Assembly (NCBI GenBank): GCA_965653335.1
Contig: CBFGZU010000050.1
Span: 1 to 13,797 of the forward strand
From: Pseudolysinimonas_A sp965653335
Lineage (GTDB): Bacteria > Actinomycetota > Actinomycetes > Actinomycetales > Microbacteriaceae
Reading direction: 5' to 3'
Length of the DNA: 13,797 bases
The notes under the pieces were generated by a model. It saw only the letters and a program-made list of their open reading frames with translations. It had not been told where the DNA came from and did no database searches. The first letter of the stretch is position 1. Each line of letters begins with the position of its first letter. Both the position numbers and the translations under genes were made by a program. Shown in pieces: positions 1 to 5,887 of this stretch.

Positions 1-1226
1 GGGTAGATGTTCTCGCCCCCGGAGATGATCATGTCCTTGAGCCGGTCGGCGACGAAGAGGTAGCCCTCGTCGTCGAACGAGCCGAGGTCGCCCGTACGGA
101 ACCAGCCGTCGGCGGTGAACGCCTCGGCCGTCGCGGTCGGGTTGCCGTGATAGCCCGGGGTGACGTTGGGTCCGCGCACCTGGATCTCGCCGATTTCGCC
201 CGGCGCGAGCGATTCGCCGTTCTCATCGACGACCCGCACCTCGGTGAAGAAGTGCGCCTGCCCGGCCGAGCCCATTTTCGCGCGGGTGCGGGTCGCCGGC
301 AGGTACGTCGCCCCCGGTGAGGTCTCGGTCATGCCATACCCCTGTGAGAACGACAACCCGCGCGCTTCGAACGCTTCGAGCACCCGGGTCGGAACCGGGG
401 ACCCGCCGCACGTCAGTTTCGCGAGCATCGACAGATCGGTCGCCGCCCAGTCAGGATGTTCGGCCATGAACTGGTACGTGGTCGGCACGCCGCTCAACAT
501 CGTGACGCCCCGGTCTTGGATGATCCGCAGCGCGCGCCCGGCGTCGAACGCGCGCTCGAGCACGACCGTGCCACCCTTCAACAGAACCGGCAGCAGCCCC
601 ATGCCGAGCGACGCGGCATGAAAGAGCGGCGAGATGACGAGGGCGACGTCGGTCGACACGATGTCGACATCGACGAGCACATTGAGGCTGTTCCAGGTGA
701 GGTTGCCGTGGGTGAGCACCGCCCCCTTGGGTCGCCCCGTGGTTCCCGAGGTGTAGAGGATCGCGGCGGGGTCGTCGAGCCCCACCCCCGGCGCCTCGGG
801 GGCCGGCTCGACGGCGGCGAGCGCCGCCTCCGCCTCGGCACCGACGGCGATGCGCGGCACGTCTCCCGCGGCGTCCGTCGCGACGGCGGCGGCCCGGTCG
901 TCGTGGACGAGCAACCGGGCACCGCTGTCGGCGAGGATGTGCGCGACTTCGGGTGCCGCGAGCCGGGTGTTGACCGGCACGAACACGATGCCCGCGCGCG
1001 CCGCCCCGAACAGCACCTCGACGAAGGCCGGCTGGTTTTCGCCGAGGAACGCGACACGATCGCCCTGGCCGATGCCGCGCGCGGTGAACACGGCCGCCCA
1101 GCGCGCGGCGCGGTCGCCGAGCTCGCGGTAGGTCAGTTCCTCTCCCTCGCCGGACACGAGCGCGACGTCGTCAGCCGATATCGCGGCACGCGTGGTCAGC
1201 CAGGAGCCGATTCCGCGGTTCTGCAT
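1..1226 (-). CDS. Acyl-CoA synthetase (AMP-forming), phdA/CouL-like, 3' end cut by window edge
   Basis: Class I adenylate-forming acyl/aryl-CoA ligase: it would activate a carboxylic acid with ATP and CoA to the acyl-CoA that feeds the other enzymes of this unit. It is read continuously from ATG 1226 to the left edge, giving 408 complete residues of a family usually about 500 long. The P-loop-like A3 motif (YTSGTTGRPKG, residues 158-168), the A5 motif (GYGMTETSPG, 296-305), the A7 region (WFRTGD, 375-380) and the hinge (DRLKDMIISGGENIYP, from 394) are all visible. The C-terminal domain with the A10 lysine lies outside the window. The start is set by an AGGAGG Shine-Dalgarno close before the ATG. 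The gene begins 41 bases after the hydratase gene on the same strand and is probably the last gene of the unit seen here. The substrate is inferred from context only; a medium- or long-chain fatty acid is the alternative. Confidence 0.93.
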   Translation of the reverse strand, partial: MQNRGIGSWLTTRAAISADDVALVSGEGEELTYRELGDRAARWAAVFTARGIGQGDRVAFLGENQPAFVEVLFGAARAGIVFVPVNTRLAAPEVAHILADSGARLLVHDDRAAAVATDAAGDVPRIAVGAEAEAALAAVEPAPEAPGVGLDDPAAILYTSGTTGRPKGAVLTHGNLTWNSLNVLVDVDIVSTDVALVISPLFHAASLGMGLLPVLLKGGTVVLERAFDAGRALRIIQDRGVTMLSGVPTTYQFMAEHPDWAATDLSMLAKLTCGGSPVPTRVLEAFEARGLSFSQGYGMTETSPGATYLPATRTRAKMGSAGQAHFFTEVRVVDENGESLAPGEIGEIQVRGPNVTPGYHGNPTATAEAFTADGWFRTGDLGSFDDEGYLFVADRLKDMIISGGENIY

Positions 1227-1267
1227 GGGATCCCTCCTCGTCGAGGTGAACGGCAATACGACGCTGC

Positions 1268-1720
1268 TCAGGCGTAGAAACGGTACAGGCCACGCGCGAC
1301 GACGGCAGGCTTCGTTCCGCCTTCGACCTCGATCGTCTGGTCGACGGTCAGCTGGTAGCCGCCGGGCACCTCGGCGACCTCGGCGATGACGCCCTTCATG
1401 CGGATGCGCGAGCCGACCGGCACGGGCGCGGGGAAGCGCACCTTGTCGAGGCCGTAGTTGACGCGGGTCCCGACGCCCGTGACGTCGAAGAGTTCGGTCC
1501 AGAACGGGATCGCAAGCGACAGCGTCAAGAACCCGTGGGCGATCGGGGCACCGAACGGACCATCCTTCGCCTTCACCGGGTCGACGTGGATCCACTGGTG
1601 GTCGTCGGCGGCGTCGGCGAAGGTGTTGACCTGATCCTGGGTGATCTCGCGGTACTCCGAATAGCCGAGGTCGCGGCCCGCTGCGCTGCCGAGTTCGCTG
1701 TAGTCGAGGGTGATCGTCAT
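1268..1720 (-). CDS. MaoC-family (R)-specific enoyl-CoA hydratase, HtdZ/PhdE-like
   Basis: A 150-residue single hot-dog-fold protein of the MaoC/hydratase-2 family, which adds water across the 2,3 double bond of trans-enoyl-CoA to give the (R)-3-hydroxyacyl-CoA. The hydratase-2 motif is at residues 34-65, with the catalytic pair expected at Asp40 and His45 (D-H-Q-W-I-H). The segment up to AHGFLTLSL (61-69) and the later NYGLDKVRFPAPVPVGSR segment closely resemble mycobacterial HtdZ (Rv0130) as I remember it. The start ATG follows AAGGAG at good spacing. It lies 35 bases after the acyl-CoA dehydrogenase gene and 41 before the CoA ligase gene, on the same strand. In the proposed phenylpropanoid route it hydrates a cinnamoyl-CoA-type intermediate. 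The family is certain; the substrate is inferred from neighbours. Confidence 0.93.
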   Translation of the reverse strand: MTITLDYSELGSAAGRDLGYSEYREITQDQVNTFADAADDHQWIHVDPVKAKDGPFGAPIAHGFLTLSLAIPFWTELFDVTGVGTRVNYGLDKVRFPAPVPVGSRIRMKGVIAEVAEVPGGYQLTVDQTIEVEGGTKPAVVARGLYRFYA

Positions 1721-1755
1721 GGGTTCTCTCCTTGATGGATGGACGTGTGTGGTGG

Positions 1756-2919
1756 TCAGCGGAACGCGCTCAAGCCGGTGATGCCCCGGCCGACGATGAG
1801 CGAGTTGATGTCGTGGGTGCCTTCGTAGGAGTAGACGGCTTCGGAATCGGCGAAGAATCGGGCGACACGGTGCTCGAGCAGGATGCCGTTGCCTCCCGCG
1901 ATCTCGCGGCCAAGCGCGGCGGTCTCGCGCAGGCGCGCAGCAGTGAGCATCTTGGCGAGAGCCGAATCCTCGTCGGTCGACGCTCCCGCTGCCTGCCGCT
2001 GGGTGAGCCGCACGACGAGGGCGAGGGATGCCGTGAGGTTGCCGAGCATCGTCGCGAGTTTCGCCTGCACCAGCTGGAACGCACCGATCGGCCGCCCGAA
2101 CTGTTCGCGTTCACGCACATACGCGACGGCCGCGTCGAAAGCGCCGGCCTGCGCGCCGACCGCGATCCAGGCCACGTCGGCGCGCATCACGCCGAGCATC
2201 CGGCCGACGTCGGCGAACGTGGTCACCCGAGCGAGCCGCGCCGAGGCGGGAACCCGCACCCCGACGAAGTCGATGTCGGAGTTCGGCACGATGCGCAGTG
2301 CGGTCTTGCCCGTCATCGTGGTGAGCGAGAGCCCGGCGGACTCGCGGGGCACCAGGAACGCGCCGACCCCCTCGTCGGTGCGGGCGAACACGACGATGAC
2401 GTCGGCGAGAACGGCGCCGCCGATCCACCGTTTGCGACCGTCGATGACCCAGTCGTCGCCGTCGCGGCGCGCCGCCGTCTGCATGCCGCGCGCGATGTCG
2501 GATCCGTGATCGGGTTCGGTGAGTGCGAACGCCCCGCGCAGCTCGAACGAGCGGATGCGAGGAGCGAGGTCGGCGACCTGGGTATCGGAGCCGCCCAGCT
2601 CGACGCTCGTGCGGAAGAGCCCCGCTTGCCCGTTGTAGAACGTCGCCACCGAGACGTCGGTACGCGCGAGTTCATAGGTGCGGAACCCGCGGTATAGAGC
2701 GTGATCGGCGTCGGTCGCGCCGCCGAATTCGGGCGGGTCCATGAGCCGCAGCCCGGCGAGCGGCGCGACGATCTGCTCGGGGAAGGTGCCCCTCTCCCAG
2801 TGGTCGGCCACGAGCGGTTCGACGTCCGCGGCGAGCACGCCGCGCAACCGCGCGATGGCGGAGCGCTCGTCGTCGTCGAGCAGTTCGGTGAAGCCGTAGG
2901 GGTCGTGGCCGGTCGACAC
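1756..2919 (-). CDS. Acyl-CoA dehydrogenase, glutaryl-CoA-dehydrogenase-like (PhdD-like)
   Basis: FAD-dependent acyl-CoA dehydrogenase of 387 residues that would introduce the 2,3 double bond into an acyl-CoA and pass electrons to ETF. Visible signatures are the FAD-contacting FALTEPDHGSD (131-141), the R-W-I-G tryptophan (165), REQFGRPIGAFQ (271-282) and the catalytic base Glu366 in YSYEGTHDIN (363-372). That last position and the RGITG tail place it near glutaryl-CoA dehydrogenase. I chose GTG 2919, two bases after the stop of the preceding amidohydrolase gene. No good Shine-Dalgarno is visible, so translational coupling is likely; the open frame extends further upstream only because the amidohydrolase gene has no stop in this frame. 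The arginine that binds the glutaryl carboxylate appears to be replaced (about Ala92), so a non-dicarboxylic substrate such as a 3-arylpropionyl-CoA fits better. Annotation pipelines may call it fadE or gcdH. Confidence 0.92.
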   Translation of the reverse strand: MSTGHDPYGFTELLDDDERSAIARLRGVLAADVEPLVADHWERGTFPEQIVAPLAGLRLMDPPEFGGATDADHALYRGFRTYELARTDVSVATFYNGQAGLFRTSVELGGSDTQVADLAPRIRSFELRGAFALTEPDHGSDIARGMQTAARRDGDDWVIDGRKRWIGGAVLADVIVVFARTDEGVGAFLVPRESAGLSLTTMTGKTALRIVPNSDIDFVGVRVPASARLARVTTFADVGRMLGVMRADVAWIAVGAQAGAFDAAVAYVREREQFGRPIGAFQLVQAKLATMLGNLTASLALVVRLTQRQAAGASTDEDSALAKMLTAARLRETAALGREIAGGNGILLEHRVARFFADSEAVYSYEGTHDINSLIVGRGITGLSAFR

Positions 2920-2921
2920 GT

Positions 2922-3806
2922 CTACAGGCCCAGCAGTCGGATGGCGTTGTCGCGCAGGATCTTGCGGCTCACGGCCTCGTCGAACCCGTGGGCGGCGAAG
3001 TCGTCGCGCCAGCGTGTGGGGTGCAGCATCGGGAAGTCCGAACCGAACAGCACGCGGTCTTGCAGGTAGGTGCGGGCGGCGCGCACGAGGTTCTCGGGGA
3101 AGTATTTCGGCGACCAGCCCGACAGGTCGATCCAGACGTTGGACTTGTGGGTCGCGATCGAGATCGCTTCGTCTTGCCACGGCACCGACGGATGCGCGAA
3201 CACGATGTCGAGGTCGGGGAAGTCGGCGGCGACGCCATCCAGCAGCATCGGATTCGAGTAGCCGAGCCGAAATCCGCCCCCGCCGCGCGTGCCCGCGCCG
3301 ATGCCGCTCTGGCCGGTGTGCACGAGCATCGGTACGCCGAGCCGCGCGAACTCCGCGTAGAGCGGGTAGTAGGTCTCGTCGGAGGGGTCGAAGCCCTGCA
3401 CCGTGGGGTGCAGTTTGAAGCCGCGCACGCCGTTGTCGTCGACGAGTCGTCGAGCCAGCTGAACCGCGTCGTCCCCGGTGCGCGGGTCGACGGAACCGAA
3501 CGGGATGAGCACATCGGCGTTGCGGGCCGCGCCGCGTGCGATCTCGGCGCTGTCGAGCGGCGGGCGCCCCAGCTGGGTGCGCGCGTCGACGGTGAAGACG
3601 ACGGCGGCCGAGTTCAGGCTGCGGTATAGCTCGGCGATGGCGTCGAGGGTGGGACGGTCGTCGGACGTGAAGTACTTCGCTGCGGCCTCGGCGAGCGCGG
3701 GCGGCAACGAGGTGTGACCCTGAGCGTCGATCTCGATGTGCACGTGCACGTCGAGCGCTTCGACCTGTTCCACTGCGAGCCGCGGCTCGTACCGCTGTGT
3801 TGTCAC
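2922..3806 (-). CDS. Amidohydrolase-2 family TIM-barrel metal-dependent hydrolase, PhdC/CouO-like
   Basis: A 294-residue protein of the Amidohydro_2 (COG2159) family. Metal and catalytic positions are recognisable: the HxH pair His21/His23 (DVHVHIE), a KLHP segment with His133, His163 (LVHTGQSG), His205 (FAHPSVPW) and Asp257 (LFGSDFP). It has a glycine-rich loop at 167-178. GTG 3806 is chosen because it lies just after the dehydrogenase stop (17 bases apart) and puts the HxH strand near the N terminus. A longer upstream reading would overlap the dehydrogenase gene. In Rhodococcus, CouO of this superfamily was reported to split 4-hydroxyphenyl-beta-ketopropionyl-CoA into the hydroxybenzoate and acetyl-CoA; in C. 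glutamicum a similar hydrolase sits at the same place in the phd cluster. I infer the same hydrolytic cleavage here, in place of a thiolase. A decarboxylase or hydratase of the same superfamily is the main alternative. Confidence 0.9.
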   Translation of the reverse strand: MTTQRYEPRLAVEQVEALDVHVHIEIDAQGHTSLPPALAEAAAKYFTSDDRPTLDAIAELYRSLNSAAVVFTVDARTQLGRPPLDSAEIARGAARNADVLIPFGSVDPRTGDDAVQLARRLVDDNGVRGFKLHPTVQGFDPSDETYYPLYAEFARLGVPMLVHTGQSGIGAGTRGGGGFRLGYSNPMLLDGVAADFPDLDIVFAHPSVPWQDEAISIATHKSNVWIDLSGWSPKYFPENLVRAARTYLQDRVLFGSDFPMLHPTRWRDDFAAHGFDEAVSRKILRDNAIRLLGL

Positions 3807-3823
3807 CGGCTCTGTCCCACGGT

Positions 3824-4756
3824 TCAGGAGGCCGCGGGCTCGCGGCGCAGCTCGTCGGGCAGCGGCGGGAACGACTCGCCGACGCTCTCCAGCTTGCCGC
3901 CGAACGTGGCGGCGAAACCGTCCACGAGCGCCTCGTAGGTCCACCCGCCGTCGCGGTACTCGGTCGCGACGGGCTCGGGGTGGCTCCACACCTGCAGCCG
4001 GTCGCCGCCGACACCGATCGCCTGGCCGGTCACCCCGGCGGCCGCGTCGGAGCCGAGGTAGGCGATGAGGCCGGCGACGTCATCCGACGTGCCGAAGCCG
4101 AGATCGTGTCGGAAGAACGACGGCATCGGCTCGCCCGCGGCGTCCGCTTCGACGGCGGCGGCGAAGTACGGAATCGTCGCGGTCATCGCGGTCGCAGCGA
4201 CGGGGATGACCGCGTTGACGGTCACCTCGGCCTTCTTCAGCTCCATTGCCCAGGTGCGCACCATGCCGACGATGCCAGCTTTCGCGGCCGCGTAGTTGGT
4301 CTGGCCGAAATTGCCACGCTGCCCGGTGGGCGATCCGATGCAGATGACGCGGCCACCGTGTCCGGCTTCGCGGAAGTAGCCGGACGCCGCTCGGACGCAC
4401 GTGAAGGTGCCCCGCAGGTGCACCGCGATGACCCGATCGAAGTCGTCGTCGCTCATCTTCCACAGCACGGCGTCGCGGAGGATTCCGGCGTTGGTCACGA
4501 GGATGTCGAGGCGCCCGAAGTTCTCGACCGCTGCGGCGACGAGGGCATCCGCCGTCTCAGCGCTGCCGACCGGTGCGACGACCGCGACGGCGGTGCCGCC
4601 CTCGGCGGTGATCGCGGCCACTGCCGAGGCGGCGGTGGCGGCATCCACGTCGTTGACGACGACGGATGCGCCCTGTCGAGCGAGCTCGCGCGCGTACGCG
4701 AGCCCGAGCCCCTGCCCGCTGCCGGTGACGATGGCGGTCTTTCCTGCGAGTGACAC
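3824..4756 (-). CDS. Short-chain dehydrogenase, 3-hydroxyacyl-CoA dehydrogenase type (PhdB/MFE-2-like)
   Basis: Classical SDR fold of 310 residues. The dinucleotide motif TGSGQGLG is at 11-18. Asp36 after the second strand (VVVNDVD) favours NAD(H). TNAG is at 88-91, and the catalytic residues are Ser142, Tyr155 and Lys159 (YAAAK). A C-terminal extension of about 55 residues follows the usual SDR end. Its VWSHP segment (256-260) resembles the dehydrogenase domain of peroxisomal multifunctional enzyme type 2 and mycobacterial relatives, which oxidise (R)-3-hydroxyacyl-CoA. Start GTG 4756 has AAGGAG at 4770-4765. It is the first gene of the catabolic unit, directly downstream of the predicted promoter, with the amidohydrolase gene 17 bases after it. 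Role inferred: oxidation of 3-hydroxy-3-arylpropionyl-CoA to the beta-keto thioester. A FabG-type reductase is less likely given the extension and the operon. Confidence 0.92.
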   Translation of the reverse strand: MSLAGKTAIVTGSGQGLGLAYARELARQGASVVVNDVDAATAASAVAAITAEGGTAVAVVAPVGSAETADALVAAAVENFGRLDILVTNAGILRDAVLWKMSDDDFDRVIAVHLRGTFTCVRAASGYFREAGHGGRVICIGSPTGQRGNFGQTNYAAAKAGIVGMVRTWAMELKKAEVTVNAVIPVAATAMTATIPYFAAAVEADAAGEPMPSFFRHDLGFGTSDDVAGLIAYLGSDAAAGVTGQAIGVGGDRLQVWSHPEPVATEYRDGGWTYEALVDGFAATFGGKLESVGESFPPLPDELRREPAAS

Positions 4757-4800
4757 GACGGGTGCTCCTTCGGTGCGGCGGCGTCGCGAAAGGGCCGATT

Positions 4801-4840
4801 CATGACATCCGTAGATACATCATGCAGACGAAATGTCATG
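4801..4840. promoter_or_regulatory. Candidate operator: 8-bp inverted repeat around the catabolic promoter
   Basis: CATGACAT (4801-4808) and ATGTCATG (4833-4840) form a perfect inverted repeat with a 24-base spacer, so the half-site centres are 32 bases apart, about three helical turns. One half lies inside the -35/-10 spacer and the other just past the expected transcription start, so the pair flanks the -10 box. ATGTCA recurs at 4842-4847, nine bases after the same hexamer at 4833-4838, overlapping the -35 box. The layout fits repression, most simply by the neighbouring PaaX-family protein. That assignment is inference. Confidence 0.5.
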
Positions 4841-4848
4841 CATGTCAA
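4819..4848 (-). promoter_or_regulatory. Predicted promoter of the catabolic operon
   Basis: On the minus strand a perfect TTGACA (4848-4843) is followed after 18 bases by CATGAT (4824-4819), four of six matches to TATAAT. Transcription would start near 4812, giving a leader of about 55 bases that carries the AAGGAG of the dehydrogenase gene. This A/T-richer patch stands out from the surrounding high-GC sequence. It would drive the five genes from the dehydrogenase to the CoA ligase. Confidence 0.6.
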
Positions 4849-4887
4849 TGACGCATTGCTCCCCCGCCGGTGCGCATCGGGGTGGGC

Positions 4888-5829
4888 CTACGCGACGAGT
4901 CGCGACCAGTCGGCGACCGTCCGGCGCTCGACGAGAGCCGCCAACCCGGGGTCGACGCGCGCCACCACCGACCGCACGTGCGCGGTCGCCAGATCGCCGA
5001 GGGCGTCGTGGGTCTCCAGAAACAGATCGCGAGCGCGCACGCGCGGCCAGTCCGCGGGCAGCAACGCCGCCGGAAGATTCGGGTCGCCGCTCGACAGATC
5101 GAGCCACGCCTCGAGCAAATGAGTGCGCTGAACCAGCGCGCTCGCCGGCGACGCATCGGGACGCGCCAGCAGCTCGCGTGCCCGAGTCGTCTGCTCGATC
5201 ACCTCGTGATATTCGGCGGCCAGATCATCCAGATTCCAGGCGTTCTGCGGTTGCCGCGCCGGCGACGTGGACTCCGCGACCGACGCCCGCAGCGCCGTCG
5301 CTTCGACGCCGAGAGCGGCGAGCTCGCGAACGGCATCCTCGTGACGGTCGTGAGGACAGATCCATACCTCGTCGTACAGTGGCGCGAACCCGAGCCAGGC
5401 GAGCCGATTTCTGGCCGCGACCCGTACAGAACGACCGTTCTCGGGAATGCTGAACGCGACGACGCTCCACACCCCCGGCCACTCGCCGGTCGTCTCGCCG
5501 AACTCGACGATCCGGCGGCTCGCGGCCGTCAGAATCTGCTGCGTCCGTGAGCTCGTGCGGTAGGCGGTCGTTCGACCCGCCTTCGACGATCGCAACAGGC
5601 CACGCTTGACCATCCGGCTGAGCGCCGCACGAGCCGCGGCGTCGGTGACTCCGAAGTCGCCCAGCAGACCCACGAGAGCCGCCGACGGAAACCCGCCCGG
5701 AGCCTCGAGCCAGTAGTCGCCGAAGAGCATGAGCAGCAGACTCGGGGGCGAGCCGCGCCGTGTTCCCGTGACGCGCACCCCGCGGCCCCGGCGGTGATCG
5801 CCGTCACCGACGCTCGTCATAGGCGCCAT
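4888..5829 (-). CDS. PaaX-family transcriptional regulator
   Basis: A 313-residue PaaX-type protein. A winged helix-turn-helix covers about residues 31-92, with the recognition region VTDAAARAALSRMVKRG (61-77) and the wing SSKAGRTTAY (81-90). The PaaX middle domain follows (EWPGVWSVVAFSIPE, 116-130, and WLGFAPLYDEVWICP, 145-159), then a helical C-terminal domain with LLEAWL. E. coli PaaX represses phenylacetate catabolism and is released by phenylacetyl-CoA, so an acyl-CoA or aryl-CoA ligand is plausible here. ATG 5829 and ATG 5820 are both possible starts; neither has a clear Shine-Dalgarno. The N terminus is long and basic before the first helix, so the shorter start is equally likely. The gene is on the same strand as, and 131 bases upstream of, the catabolic unit, which it probably controls. 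Confidence 0.9.
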   Translation of the reverse strand: MAPMTSVGDGDHRRGRGVRVTGTRRGSPPSLLLMLFGDYWLEAPGGFPSAALVGLLGDFGVTDAAARAALSRMVKRGLLRSSKAGRTTAYRTSSRTQQILTAASRRIVEFGETTGEWPGVWSVVAFSIPENGRSVRVAARNRLAWLGFAPLYDEVWICPHDRHEDAVRELAALGVEATALRASVAESTSPARQPQNAWNLDDLAAEYHEVIEQTTRARELLARPDASPASALVQRTHLLEAWLDLSSGDPNLPAALLPADWPRVRARDLFLETHDALGDLATAHVRSVVARVDPGLAALVERRTVADWSRLVA

Positions 5830-5860
5830 TGTGCCACGCGACCCGACGCGGCTCTCGGCC

Positions 5861-5887
5861 GGGCGCCAGCCCGCCGGTCAGACCGGC
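5861..5887 (-). terminator. Two GC stem-loops at the end of ispE, possible terminator
   Basis: A perfect inverted repeat GCCGGTC (5873-5879), one base, GACCGGC (5881-5887) spans the ispE stop codon and can fold as a 6-bp stem with a 3-base loop. Directly after it, GGGC/GCCC (5861-5872) can form a 4-bp stem with a 4-base loop. No T-run follows, so if this ends transcription it is not a classical intrinsic terminator. It sits at the junction between the housekeeping block and the PaaX-family gene. Confidence 0.3.

Noticed and set aside
160..621. Plus-strand open frame within the CoA ligase gene
   Set aside because: It lies opposite conserved adenylation motifs that read correctly on the minus strand and has no family similarity.
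2920..4014. Upstream extension of the acyl-CoA dehydrogenase frame (open to 4014)
   Set aside because: The extra residues overlap the amidohydrolase and SDR genes and are low-complexity Arg/Ala-rich. The family N terminus begins right after GTG 2919.
4862..4882. CCCCG/CGGGG hairpin just after the PaaX-family gene
   Set aside because: Only a 5-bp stem with an 11-base loop and no T-run, too weak to call a terminator in this base composition.
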